The notes: generated by a model not told the origin, from the sequence alone. A DNA stretch of 58,882 nucleotides from Nonomuraea sp. PA05 (GCF_008086045.1 NZ_VSEY01000062.1:1-58882); one strand, 5' to 3'; counted from the stretch's first letter, positions 47,989 through 56,159 are shown. Numbers and translations: made by a program.

Positions 47989-48168
47989 ATGATCGGTGGA
48001 CGTGTGATCATGGAAGCGCCGCTCGTCGACGCGGAGCTTCTGACGTTGAGAAAGCGGGTCGACAGTCTTGAGGAGCAGGTACGCACGCTGACAGCGGCGA
48101 ACCTGGCCCTCGTGCGCAGCATCGAGAACCTTCAGCGGACGTCCGCGGGCGATCAGCCATCTACGTGA
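47989..48168 (+). CDS. 59-residue coiled-coil microprotein
   Basis: ATG 47989, with AGGAGG 10 nt upstream; an ATG at 48010 is an alternative. The middle (AELLTLRKRVDSLEEQVRTL, TAANLALVRSIENL) shows clear heptads with Leu/Val at a/d, predicting a parallel coiled coil. There is no signal or membrane span. Unknown family. It lies in the DosR-like island downstream of a relaxed box. Confidence 0.6.
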   Translation: MIGGRVIMEAPLVDAELLTLRKRVDSLEEQVRTLTAANLALVRSIENLQRTSAGDQPST

Positions 48169-48545
48169 TGGCGGTCAGGAGGGCGTCGTTGACGGTGCGG
48201 CCGTGGTGGTGGGGCCGTCGCTCAGCCCCGTCATACGAAGACGGCCGTCCACCGTGATGGCGGCAGCGGTCCGGTCAGCACGGCGGCCGCCAGGTCGAGC
48301 AGGGCCCGCTCGTTCCCGGGTGGGGGCAGGCGCGCTCACGTACGTGCAGCCGGAGGTCGAAGTGCGGATCATCCACCCACACCGGGCGGCCGCAGCCGAA
48401 CGGGACGCGCACCAGCCGCCGCCTGAGCCTCGGAACGGAACGGATCCACTCGCCCAGCAGCGCCGACGCCCGCGTCACCTCGAACTCGGGTCCGGGCTCC
48501 AGCACCGTGGAGCTGGAGAAGCCGTTCCTGGCGCTCGCCTGACAC
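48161..48545 (-). pseudogene. WS/DGAT (wax ester synthase/diacylglycerol acyltransferase) remnant
   Basis: Minus-strand pieces in changing frames: RSVPRLRRRLVRVPFGCGRP then VWVDDPHFDLRLHVR (about 48480-48340), ALLDLAAAVLTGPLPPSRWT (about 48310-48250), and finally TVNDALLTAIT-stop (48161). These correspond to the N-terminal PVWVDDPxFDLxxHV, LLxLxxxLxxxPLPxxRPLW and GxTVNDVLLA segments of WS/DGATs. The HHxxxDG active site and the C-terminal half are gone. Triacylglycerol synthase tgs1 is a classical DosR-regulon gene, so this fits the island's theme. Confidence 0.65.
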
Positions 48546-48569
48546 CCTGCGGTCACGGGACGTCCGTGG

Positions 48570-48755
48570 CCGCACCTTCTTCACCTACGGATCCCCCCGG
48601 GGGTCATTCCGGACGCCCGACCTGGGAGACCAGAGTTACCTGCTCGCCCACGAGGGCCGGGGCGTGCTCGTCGATCCCCAGCGTGACATCGGACGGTTCC
48701 TGGACGCCGCCGCCGCGCGCGACGTCGAGCTGCGGTTCGTGCTGGAGACCCATGG
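48570..48755 (+). pseudogene. N-terminal fragment of an MBL(-rhodanese) hydrolase
   Basis: The frame encodes LGDQSYLLAHEGRGVLVDPQ and RDIGRFLDAAAARDVELRFV, followed by LETHG. This is the start of a persulfide-dioxygenase-type MBL protein (DQSYLV...VVDPQRDVD...VLETHxHADH). It stops at the first metal motif and runs into unrelated sequence. The MBL-rhodanese piece at 36.26 kb could be the other end of such a gene. Confidence 0.6.
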
Positions 48756-48794
48756 GCCCAGTTCCCGTACGGCTGGGTCTCCTATAGCGGCTGA

Positions 48795-49265
48795 TCACCG
48801 AAGCGGGGCGGGGGACGCCGGCACCGTCCCGCCCGAGGGCTGCTCGTTCACCGCGGAGTCGGGCACCCCGAAGATCCGGTCGAAGGCCCAGTTGTAGGCG
48901 AAGGTGTAGAACGGCACGTACACGATGAAGACCAGATCGAGCAGGAAGGCCTGGAGCAGGCTGATCTTCAGCCACCATGCGATGAGCGGGATCAGGGCGC
49001 AGACCAGCGTCAGCTGGAAACCGACCGCGTGCAGCACGCGCCGGAACACGGTGCGCGTGCGGTCGCGGCGCCGCCGCTCCCACGCCTCGAACAGGTAGGT
49101 GAAGGCGAGGTTCCACACGGTGGCCACGATGGTGATCATGAGGGCCAGCGGTCCGGTGGTGGCGGGCGAGGCGCCCGTCAGCAGGGCCATCACCGTGGCC
49201 CCGACGACCACCCCGAAACCTTCGTATCCGCCTACGTAGACCAGCTTGCGCTTGACGCCCTGCAC
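48795..49265 (-). CDS. PACE-family efflux transporter (bacterial transmembrane pair)
   Basis: 156 aa from GTG 49265 (AGGAG 7 nt upstream). Two BTP repeats, each with two helices: KRKLVYVGGYEGFGVVVGAT, ALMITIVATVWNLAFTYLFE, RRVLHAVGFQLTLVCALIPL and DLVFIVYVPFYTFAYNWAFD. The first helix keeps the membrane Glu (GGYEGFG), corresponding to the essential Glu15 of AceI; the second repeat has Gln at that place, as usual. PACE proteins export chlorhexidine and other biocides and short diamines. The divergent LysR gene mirrors the AceR-AceI arrangement of proteobacteria. Confidence 0.85.
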   Translation of the reverse strand: MQGVKRKLVYVGGYEGFGVVVGATVMALLTGASPATTGPLALMITIVATVWNLAFTYLFEAWERRRRDRTRTVFRRVLHAVGFQLTLVCALIPLIAWWLKISLLQAFLLDLVFIVYVPFYTFAYNWAFDRIFGVPDSAVNEQPSGGTVPASPAPLR

Positions 49266-49359
49266 GTGATGCTCCTGTTTCTCCCAGCGACGGACGTCAC
49301 GCTATATTCAGGCATATTGATAATAAAAGTTGGATTCCTTCAGGAAGGCTGACAGCTGG

Positions 49360-50253
49360 ATGGCTCTGTCCAGTGACGGGATCGCGCTCTTTCTGGCCGT
49401 GGTCGACCACGGGTCCTTCTCCGGGGCCGCCCGCGCGCTGCGCCGGGTTCCGTCAGCCGTGAGCATGGGCATCGCCAACATCGAGGCCGAGCTCGGATAT
49501 CCCCTGTTCGACCGCTCCCGGCGCGAGGCGGTGCCCACGCCGCGCGCGCTGGCGCTGGTACCGCACGCCAGGTCCATCGCCAGCAGGCTGCGACTGCTCC
49601 AGGTCCACGCCCAGGAACTGGGGCAGGATCTGGAGAGCGCGCTCACGGTGGCCGTCACCGCCGGAACGGACGACCGCCGCCTGCTGGACGCCGTGGCCGA
49701 GGTCGGCGACCGACACCCCCTGCTGCGGGTGAACCTCGTCAGCGCTCCCCACGACGAGGTCCGGGCCATGCTCCACGGCGGCCGCGCCGACCTGGCCCTG
49801 GTGACCTGCTCCGAGCGGATGGACCGGGAGGAGGCCCTGGCCACGGTGGCCGGGGAGACGTTCGTGGCGGTGGCCTCGGCCGTCGCGGACACCTACGGGC
49901 TTCCGACCGGGCTGCGGCGGCTGGAGGACCTCAGCGCCAGCCGTCAGATCGTGGTGGCCGGGCCGGGGGACCGGATCAGCGAGCGGCGCCTGCTGGTGTC
50001 CGACGCCCGCTGGCACGTGGACACCGTCGAGGCCGCCATCGGGCTCGTCGAGCGCGGCGCGGGCTGGGCCAACCTCCCGCTGAGCGCCGTGCGACCCCGC
50101 GTGGCGGCCGGAACGCTGCGCGTCCTGGAGTTCGACAACCTCGAGAACGGTGTTCCCATGTCCATGCAGCTCATCTGGCTGCGCAGGAACCCGCTGCGGC
50201 GGGCCGCCGCCGAGCTCATCGAGCTCATGCGCCGCCCACCCACCGGCACATGA
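49360..50253 (+). CDS. LysR-family regulator divergent from the PACE gene
   Basis: 297 aa from ATG 49360 (GGAAGG 10 nt upstream; TTG 49330 also in frame). N-terminal winged HTH (DGIALFLAVVDHGSFSGAAR, SAVSMGIANIEAELGYPLF), linker helix and periplasmic-binding-like effector domain (LTVAVTAGTDDRRLLDAV...). The AT-rich region 49300-49330 before it contains T-N11-A-like sites and is the shared control region. It is likely to activate the efflux gene when it binds a substrate such as a diamine or biocide. Confidence 0.9.
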   Translation: MALSSDGIALFLAVVDHGSFSGAARALRRVPSAVSMGIANIEAELGYPLFDRSRREAVPTPRALALVPHARSIASRLRLLQVHAQELGQDLESALTVAVTAGTDDRRLLDAVAEVGDRHPLLRVNLVSAPHDEVRAMLHGGRADLALVTCSERMDREEALATVAGETFVAVASAVADTYGLPTGLRRLEDLSASRQIVVAGPGDRISERRLLVSDARWHVDTVEAAIGLVERGAGWANLPLSAVRPRVAAGTLRVLEFDNLENGVPMSMQLIWLRRNPLRRAAAELIELMRRPPTGT

Positions 50254-50472
50254 CGGAGGCGCGGGCCTGTTCCCTCCGTTCGACATTCACGTCTCGCGAC
50301 GGCACCATGCCCGGCTCTAGGTTTGCGCCGATCAGCTCGCGGCCCTTCGCTTCCCGTTCCGGCCGGCGGGCGGCAACCCGGGTCCCGGGCGCATGCGTCT
50401 TGGCCAGGAGCGTCCGGTGAGCTCACGGAACTGGCGGACAATGCACCTGATCGGCGCGCAAAGGAGGAAGTT

Positions 50473-51219
50473 GTGGAACTGCTCGGGTGGCTGGCGGAGA
50501 TCCCCGGTGAGCAACCATATCCGCTGCAGTTCGCGACGGTGAGCGGGGCGCACCTGTACGGGTTCCCGTCGGTGGACTCGGATGTGGACCTGCGCGGGGT
50601 ACACGTACTGCCGCTCGCGGAGGTGGCGGGGCTGCGGCAAGGGCCCGAGACTCTGTCGCGGATGTGGACGCGGCACGGCGTGGAGGTGGACCTCGTCACG
50701 CACGACGTCGCCAAGTTCTGCCGGCTGCTGCTCGGCCGCAACGGCTACGTCCTGGAGCAGTTGCTGTCGCCGCTGGTGGTGGCGTCCTCGCCGGCGCACG
50801 AGGAGCTCGTCGCGCTGGCGCCCGGCTGCCTGACGCGGCATCATGCCCACCACTACCTGGGGTTCGCCCGTACGCAGTGGCGCTTGTTCCAGAAGAGCGG
50901 GCAGCTGAAGCCGCTGCTCTACACCTTCCGGGTACTGGCGACGGGCACGCATCTCATGCAGACGGGGAAAGTGCAGGCCGATCTGACGCAGCTGTACGCG
51001 TACGGACCCGCGTACCTGCCCGAACTCATCGCGGCGAAGCAGACCGCCGAGCACGGCCGGGTGCCTGACGGCCTCTCCCCCATTGAGGGGTTCGAGGCGG
51101 ACGTGGAGCGGATGAGGCGAACCCTGGAGGAGGCCCGCGACTCGTCGGCTCTGCCTGAGCGGGCCACCGTTGAGGCAGAGCTGCACGACCTGGTGCTGCG
51201 CGCCCGCTCGGGTGGTTGA
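50473..51219 (+). CDS. Predicted nucleotidyltransferase (COG3541-like)
   Basis: 248 aa. GTG 50473 with a perfect AAGGAGG 5 nt upstream; upstream in-frame sequence lacks coding character. The N-terminal motif SGAHLYGFPSVDSDVDLRG is a pol-beta-type G-[S/H]-x(n)-S-D-x-D-L-R-G core, with a further Asp in GVEVDLVTHDVAKF completing the metal triad. Helical remainder (HHAHHYLGFARTQWRLFQ). Related proteins occur near RNA repair and phage-associated genes; the target is unknown. It may be co-transcribed with the fragment that follows. Confidence 0.85.
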   Translation: MELLGWLAEIPGEQPYPLQFATVSGAHLYGFPSVDSDVDLRGVHVLPLAEVAGLRQGPETLSRMWTRHGVEVDLVTHDVAKFCRLLLGRNGYVLEQLLSPLVVASSPAHEELVALAPGCLTRHHAHHYLGFARTQWRLFQKSGQLKPLLYTFRVLATGTHLMQTGKVQADLTQLYAYGPAYLPELIAAKQTAEHGRVPDGLSPIEGFEADVERMRRTLEEARDSSALPERATVEAELHDLVLRARSGG

Positions 51220-51581
51220 GCGTTCCGCACGTGACCTCGGCTTCGATGCGGATCGCCGGCTTGTCCGTGAGGGCGCCGAGCAGGAGGAGCGAGCGTTACG
51301 TGGCACTCGATGAGGCGCCTGAGCTGGTCATCGAGCTACGGGTGAGCGGCGGCCACGTGGACCTGGTCCTCGCGCCGGGCATGGCGGTGGACGCCGACGA
51401 GCTGTCGGTGCGGCACAGCACGCCGGCGATCAGCAGGGACGTCGGCGGCAAGACGCCGGAGACGTTGCGCATCCGTTCGACAGGCAGGATGCGGCACGGC
51501 CGACTCGACGTCCGCCGGCAGACGCCACAGTCCGCCGGCAGACGCCACAGCCCTGACGCGGCATGGCGCCAGGCGACGTGC
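51220..51581 (+). pseudogene. Fragment of a hypothetical protein plus tandem repeat
   Basis: About 360 nt. A frame from about 51300 reads LVIELRVSGGHVDLVLAPGM and LSVRHSTPAISRDVGG, resembling small beta-rich actinobacterial hypotheticals with 'VSGGxxxxxxPPG' repeats. It has no RBS or start and ends in the repeat at 51511. Probably a relic. Confidence 0.4.
51511..51550. repeat. Perfect 20-bp tandem duplication
   Basis: TCCGCCGGCAGACGCCACAG occurs twice back to back (51511-51530, 51531-51550). The period is not a multiple of three, so it shifts the frame of the upstream fragment. It is consistent with slippage or a recombination scar. Confidence 0.9.
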
Positions 51582-52352
51582 CTATCTGCCGGCTCGTCCT
51601 GGGCGTGTCACCAGCCAGCGGTCGATCTCACTGGGCCAGTCGGTACGCAGTGCTTCCTCATGACTCATCCGGTAGCGCCCGGCATGGACGTGGCGACCGC
51701 TGGGCCGGTCCACCTCCAGCTCCATCACGAACTCGGACGAACTCGGCACGAACGTCACCTCGACCTCGTGCACTACTCCGGCATGATGGTCCGGCGGATA
51801 GAACTTGATCTTCTGGAGGAACGGCAGTCCGTGATGCGGGTCGTCCTCTCGCCTGGCCCGCAGGTCAGCGGAGGTGAGGGGAAAGCCGAGCCGCGCGAAC
51901 GCCTGCAGCACCCGTGACTGGGCGGGCGCCGGGCTGACGGCGACCAGATCGAGATCGCTCCTGCCTTCGATCGTGGCGATCACGACTTCGGTGCGCACGC
52001 CCAGCGCCATGCCCGCCAGATGCCGGCCGCCGATCTCGCTGATGGGGGTCCCCCAGGGAATGGCGGCCCGGAAGGCGATCGCCTTCTCCTCGCCCTGCCG
52101 CAGCACGACAGCGCCCGACACCGGAGCCTGGGAGAACTCCTCGTTCGGGTGGTGGCCGCCGGCTTCGTGTGCCACGTACGGCGAGGTGACCAGGCCGAGG
52201 CGGATCCGATCGATCGCGACGTCGGCGTCACCGCCCTTCAGGCGCACTTCGCCACAGAGCACGCCACCGGGCTGCGTTCGCGGGGTGGCCAGGACGGTGG
52301 TGACGCAGGGCGCGCTCGCCCCGCCGGCATCGGACAGCCGCATGAAGATCAC
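51582..52352 (-). CDS. Spo0M-like (arrestin-fold) protein
   Basis: 256 aa from GTG 52352 with GGGAG 7 nt upstream. Two arrestin-like beta-sandwiches: VTTVLATPRTQPGGVLCGEV, LKGGDADVAIDRIRLGLVTS, EEKAIAFRAAIPWGTPISEI and HHAGVVHEVEVTFVPSSSEF. Spo0M proteins influence sporulation or morphology; a bacterial arrestin-type scaffold role has been suggested. In an actinobacterium it may act in development. No obvious operon partner. Confidence 0.85.
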   Translation of the reverse strand: MIFMRLSDAGGASAPCVTTVLATPRTQPGGVLCGEVRLKGGDADVAIDRIRLGLVTSPYVAHEAGGHHPNEEFSQAPVSGAVVLRQGEEKAIAFRAAIPWGTPISEIGGRHLAGMALGVRTEVVIATIEGRSDLDLVAVSPAPAQSRVLQAFARLGFPLTSADLRARREDDPHHGLPFLQKIKFYPPDHHAGVVHEVEVTFVPSSSEFVMELEVDRPSGRHVHAGRYRMSHEEALRTDWPSEIDRWLVTRPGRAGR

Positions 52353-52460
52353 AGTGATCTCCCGCCTCGCAGAAATCGAGCACTCGCCCGTCTGAACGAC
52401 CCGGCGACGGGCGGGGTTCCCTTCGTCATGATGTCCTGTCCTTCCGGTCCAGCCGCCGGC

Positions 52461-54371
52461 TCATCCGACGTGGACGTGCGGGCGGCGTTCCAGGTCGGGC
52501 TCGGCCTGGCGCAGCACCTCGCGGGTCAGCGGCGGCACGTCGCCGCCGCCGAAGACCAGGTACCGCAGCATGGCCACGACCGGGTTGCCCTCGGTCCAGT
52601 GGAAGTAGATGTGCGGCACGGAGCCGGTGCGGTCGCGCAGGTGCAGCAGGAGTGCGGCCAGGGTGTTGGGCACGGCGGAGCTCTCGATGGTGAGAATCTT
52701 GTGGCCGTACCGTTCCTCGCCCCTGACGTGCAGCTCGGTCTCGAACTCGGACGCGTCCGGCACCGTCACCTCGACGAACAGGGCGGGCTCGGAGCTGCGC
52801 AGCCGGTGGTTGAGCCAGGTCTCGCGCAGCTTGTCGGTGTACTCGGCCTGGTCGCGGGTGTGCGGCTCGTTGGCGATCACGTGCACGTCGCCGCACAGGT
52901 CGTTGACGAACCGCTCGGCGAGCGGGTCGAGGCGCACCTCGGTGACGCGCAGCTCGGTGGAGCGGGTGGCGCGGGAGATCAGCGAGGTGACGATGATGGC
53001 CGCGATGAAGAACGAGGCGATCTTCACGCCGTCCGGCCGCTCGATCACGTTGTCGACCAGCGTGTACGTCAGCACCGCCGTGATCGCGGCGAACCCGGCC
53101 GTCGCCCCGCGCTGCCGCTTGCGGTAGGCCGACAGGGTCACCGCGACGGCCGCCGACAACATCAGCACCAGCACGCCGGTGGCGTACGCGCCGCCCTGGG
53201 CCTCCACGTCGGCGTCGAAGATGATCGTGATGGCGAACGCGATCACGGTGAACACCAGCACCAGCGGCCGTACCGCACCCGTCCACTCCGGCGCCATGCC
53301 GTAGCGGGGCAGGTAACGCGGCACCAGGTTGATCAGCCCGGCCATCGCCGACGCCCCGGCGAACCACAGGATCGCGATCGTGGACACGTCGTACGCGGTC
53401 CCGAACCAGTCCCCCAGATACCCGTGCGCCAGATAGGCGAGCGCCCGCCCGCTCGCCTTGCCGCCCTCCTCGAACTCCTCGTGCGGGATCAACACCGTGG
53501 TGACGAAGCTGGAGAAGACCAGGAACACACTCATGATCAGCGCGGCGACGGTGAGCAGCCGCTTGGTGCCCTTGACACGTTCGGGGATGTCGCCCTTGAC
53601 CACCGGCATCACCGCCACGCCGGTCTCGAACCCGGACATGCCCAGCGCCAGCTTCGGCATCACCAGCAGCGACAGCCCGATCATGGCCAGCGGGCTGGAG
53701 AAGTCCAGGCTCAACGCCCGCTGCCAGTCCACCACGACCTGCGGCGCCTCGATCACGTGCACGATCGCGGTGGCGACGACCACGGCGTTCAACGCGAGAT
53801 AGACGAACACGAGCAGCACCGCGATGCCGATCGCCTCGGTGAAGCCCAGCAGGAACACCCCGCCGAGCGCCGCCAGGAGCACCAGCGTGACCAGAACCCG
53901 CTGCCCGTGCAGGAAGTCCGGCACGAACGGGTTCTCCAGGATGTGCGCGGTCGCGTCGGCCGCCGACAGCGTCATGGTGATCACGAAGTCGGTGGCCGCG
54001 AAGCCGAGCAGCGCCAGCACGAAGAACTTGCCCCACCACTGCGGGGCCAGCTTCTCCAGCATCGCGATCGAGCCCTGCCCGTACGGGCTCTCGGCGGCCA
54101 CCCGCCGGTAGACCGGCAGCGCGCCGAGCAGCGTCAGCGCCACCAGGAACAGCGTGGCCAGCGGCGACAGCAGCCCGGCGGCCAGCGCGGCGATGCCGGG
54201 CTGGTAGCCGAGGGTGGAGAAGTAGTCCACGCCGGTCAGGCACATCACCCGCCACCACGGGTGCTTGACGTGGGGACCGTGCTCGATCTGTTTGCGGTCG
54301 GTCTGCAGTCCCTGCAACAGCCAGGAACGCAGCGTTCCTTCCGTGGGGGCCGGCCGTTTCGCCAGCACCAT
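52461..54371 (-). CDS. KimA-like APC-superfamily transporter (probable potassium importer)
   Basis: 636 aa from ATG 54371 (GAAGGG 9 nt upstream; GTG 54380 possible). About 12 membrane spans at residues ~40-455, beginning WWRVMCLTGVDYFSTLGYQP as in KimA. Then a ~170-residue cytoplasmic C-terminus (VTEVRLDPLAERFVNDLCGD, LFVEVTVPDASEFETELHV). B. subtilis KimA is a high-affinity K+/H+ symporter controlled by c-di-AMP; similar length and layout suggest the same here. An amino-acid transporter is the alternative. Confidence 0.78.
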   Translation of the reverse strand: MVLAKRPAPTEGTLRSWLLQGLQTDRKQIEHGPHVKHPWWRVMCLTGVDYFSTLGYQPGIAALAAGLLSPLATLFLVALTLLGALPVYRRVAAESPYGQGSIAMLEKLAPQWWGKFFVLALLGFAATDFVITMTLSAADATAHILENPFVPDFLHGQRVLVTLVLLAALGGVFLLGFTEAIGIAVLLVFVYLALNAVVVATAIVHVIEAPQVVVDWQRALSLDFSSPLAMIGLSLLVMPKLALGMSGFETGVAVMPVVKGDIPERVKGTKRLLTVAALIMSVFLVFSSFVTTVLIPHEEFEEGGKASGRALAYLAHGYLGDWFGTAYDVSTIAILWFAGASAMAGLINLVPRYLPRYGMAPEWTGAVRPLVLVFTVIAFAITIIFDADVEAQGGAYATGVLVLMLSAAVAVTLSAYRKRQRGATAGFAAITAVLTYTLVDNVIERPDGVKIASFFIAAIIVTSLISRATRSTELRVTEVRLDPLAERFVNDLCGDVHVIANEPHTRDQAEYTDKLRETWLNHRLRSSEPALFVEVTVPDASEFETELHVRGEERYGHKILTIESSAVPNTLAALLLHLRDRTGSVPHIYFHWTEGNPVVAMLRYLVFGGGDVPPLTREVLRQAEPDLERRPHVHVG

Positions 54372-54570
54372 GTCGGTCACCCTTCACCAAGACCCCGTAA
54401 AGACGCATCGCACACTACCTAGGACATATGGGCTGGTGGCGGGCTTAGTGCGTCAAGAAAACGTATAAATCGGAGACTGGTCAGTACTCGCTGAAGAGGA
54501 AGTCTTCCGCGGCGACCGTTGGCGATCGGGCCGCTCGCCGTCACACGCCCAGCTATTCCGTGTTGCTAGG

Positions 54571-54610
54571 TACCGGTAGTCGGTGTTACTTTATACCGGT
54601 AGTAAGTGAC
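54571..54610. promoter_or_regulatory. Operator pair with repeated TACCGGTAGT
   Basis: TACCGGTAGT occurs at 54571 and again 23 nt later at 54594. The second copy is the core of an imperfect 26-bp palindrome centred on CCGG at 54596-54599 (10 of 13 base pairs symmetrical, outer arms GTTACTT / AAGTGAC). Typical size for a TetR- or PadR-type operator. The cognate regulator is not in the window. Confidence 0.5.
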
Positions 54611-54636
54611 GCCGAGTAGCTGAGGGAGGTCGCGGC

Positions 54637-54697
54637 GGTGGCCGTGAGTTCCAGGCTTCGATGGCGGCTACGCCATCGCGCGCGCCCTGGGGCCACC
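54637..54697 (+). promoter_or_regulatory. Three-tier nested hairpin in the leader of the serine hydrolase
   Basis: Outer stem GGTGGCC/GGCCACC (54637-54643 / 54691-54697), middle CCAGG/CCTGG (54651-54655 / 54686-54690), inner CGATGGCG/CGCCATCG (54659-54666 / 54671-54678) with a GCTA tetraloop. Internal loops are asymmetric (7/0 and 3/7). It ends 56 nt before the start codon. Could be a cis-regulatory RNA; no known riboswitch recognised. Confidence 0.45.
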
Positions 54698-54753
54698 GAC
54701 AAGGCTGCCCATGAGCGCCGCGTCGAGACCGAAGACTGCAGATAAGGACATTC

Positions 54754-56106
54754 ATGATGGGACAAGCAGTGGTGCGCAGACTGCGCGTCGTACTGGCACG
54801 GCATGTCGAGTCCGTACCGGTTCCCTGGCCGGTCGAGACGCACGCCGGAGCGATCGGGCCGATGCGCCGTGACGGTGCCGGGCCGAGACGCCGGCACACC
54901 GTCTTCCGGCCGGTGGTGGTCACGGCGCTGGCGGCCGGGCTGCTGGCCGGGACGATCGCACCCGCGGTGGCCTCCGCGGGCAGCAGCACGGCCGTGCCGA
55001 AGGCCGCCGCCGGGCAGGATCGCCCGGAGCTGCAGCGGGCCATCCAGGCGTTCGTCGATGCCGGTTTCCTCGGGGTACAGCTGCGCGTGCACGATGAGCG
55101 GGGCGAGTGGGCCGGCAGCGCCGGGGTGCGCAAGCTGGGCGCGAGCGCGAAGCCGCCGGGCAACGGCCATTTCTGGGTGGGCAGCGTGACCAAGACCTTC
55201 GTCGCGACCGTGGTGTTGCAGCTGGTGGCCGAGGGCAAGATCGGGCTGGACGCCCCAGTGGCCGGCTACCTGCCCAAGCTCGGGCTGGACCGGCGGATCA
55301 CGGTGCGGATGCTGCTGCAGCACACCAGCGGCCTGTTCAACTACACCGGCGACCTCAACTCCGAGGGGACATGGGTGCCCGGTCTTCCCTCGACCGGCAA
55401 GGAGTGGCTGGACAACCGGTTCCACTCCTACCGGCCGCAGGAGCTGGTGCGGTTCGCGTTGTCCAAGCCGGCGAAGTTCGCGCCGGGGACGGACTGGAGC
55501 TACTCCAACACCAACTACACGCTGGCCAGGCTACTGATCGAGAAGGTCGCCGGCCGCTCGTTCGACGCGGAGCTGAAGGCGCGAATCGTACGGCCGCTCG
55601 GGTTGAAGGGCACTGTGGTGCCGGGCAACCGGACGCAGCTGCCCAGCCCGTACGCCCACGGCTACTTCCGCCACCAGGACGCCGGCCAGTGGAAGGTGGC
55701 CGACGTCTCCCGTCAGAACCCCTCCCTGCTGGCAGGCGCCGGTGACATGATCTCGACCACCCAGGATCTCCAGACGTTCTTCTCCGCGCTGAACCGCGGC
55801 AGGCTCCTGCCTGCCAAGCTGCAGGCCGAGATGCGCGAGCCGCACGCGAAGAGCGACCCCCTCTACGGCCGCTACGGGCTGGGGCTGTTCGTGAAGGACC
55901 TGGGTCCGGCCTGCGGCACCGTTCTCAACCACAACGGCAGCCCTCCGGCGGGCTACGCGGCGCTGATGTACAGCTCGCCCGACGGCAGCAAGACCCTTAC
56001 CGCCTCAGTGACCGCCGGCGACGCCCCATTCGACCTCGCCGCTTACCCCAAGCTGCTGGACGGGCTCGTCAAGGCGGCGTTCTGCGACGGGCCGGCCGCA
56101 AGCTGA
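54754..56106 (+). CDS. Class C beta-lactamase/D-Ala-D-Ala carboxypeptidase-family serine hydrolase
   Basis: 450 aa from ATG 54754 (AAGGA 6 nt upstream). An unusually long basic N-terminus (~52 residues) precedes a signal-anchor (VVVTALAAGLLAGTIAPAVASA). The family motifs are present: S144-V-T-K147, Y250-S-N252 and H393-N-G395 (HxG). Members are peptidoglycan DD-peptidases, esterases or beta-lactamases acting outside the membrane. An internal start at ATG 54862 would give a more ordinary signal peptide but has no RBS. Upstream operators and a structured leader suggest tight control. Confidence 0.85.
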   Translation: MMGQAVVRRLRVVLARHVESVPVPWPVETHAGAIGPMRRDGAGPRRRHTVFRPVVVTALAAGLLAGTIAPAVASAGSSTAVPKAAAGQDRPELQRAIQAFVDAGFLGVQLRVHDERGEWAGSAGVRKLGASAKPPGNGHFWVGSVTKTFVATVVLQLVAEGKIGLDAPVAGYLPKLGLDRRITVRMLLQHTSGLFNYTGDLNSEGTWVPGLPSTGKEWLDNRFHSYRPQELVRFALSKPAKFAPGTDWSYSNTNYTLARLLIEKVAGRSFDAELKARIVRPLGLKGTVVPGNRTQLPSPYAHGYFRHQDAGQWKVADVSRQNPSLLAGAGDMISTTQDLQTFFSALNRGRLLPAKLQAEMREPHAKSDPLYGRYGLGLFVKDLGPACGTVLNHNGSPPAGYAALMYSSPDGSKTLTASVTAGDAPFDLAAYPKLLDGLVKAAFCDGPAAS

Positions 56107-56131
56107 CCTCCGAAGGCTGACCGCGCACCAC

Positions 56132-56159
56132 GACCCCGTCCGGCGCGTCCGGCGGGGTC
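56132..56159 (+). terminator. Terminator hairpin after the serine hydrolase
   Basis: GACCCCG (56132-56138) pairs with CGGGGTC (56153-56159); the loop contains a further CCGG/CCGG pair. Followed by TGTTCC. It lies 26 nt after the stop. Confidence 0.6.

Larger units (their letters stand above)
54372..54753 (+). other. Regulatory intergenic region
   Basis: About 380 nt between the divergent transporter and serine hydrolase. It holds the repeated TACCGGTAGT elements, a palindrome at 54585-54610 and a nested hairpin at 54637-54697. Towards the transporter, TTGACG (54456-54451 region) may be part of its promoter. No gene seen. Confidence 0.5.

Noticed and set aside
48560..48575. Another DosR-like box (GGGACGTCCGTGG region)
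   Set aside because: The right half matches GTCCC poorly, and it lies in pseudogene sequence without a downstream start.
36083..48755. Insertion sequence or prophage as the cause of the debris
   Set aside because: No transposase, integrase, terminal inverted repeats or phage genes are visible; the remnants lose internal parts rather than ends.
54601..54753. Known riboswitch (cobalamin or c-di-AMP) in the serine-hydrolase leader
   Set aside because: The nested stem is strong but lacks the conserved single-stranded motifs of either class; reported as an unknown structured leader instead.
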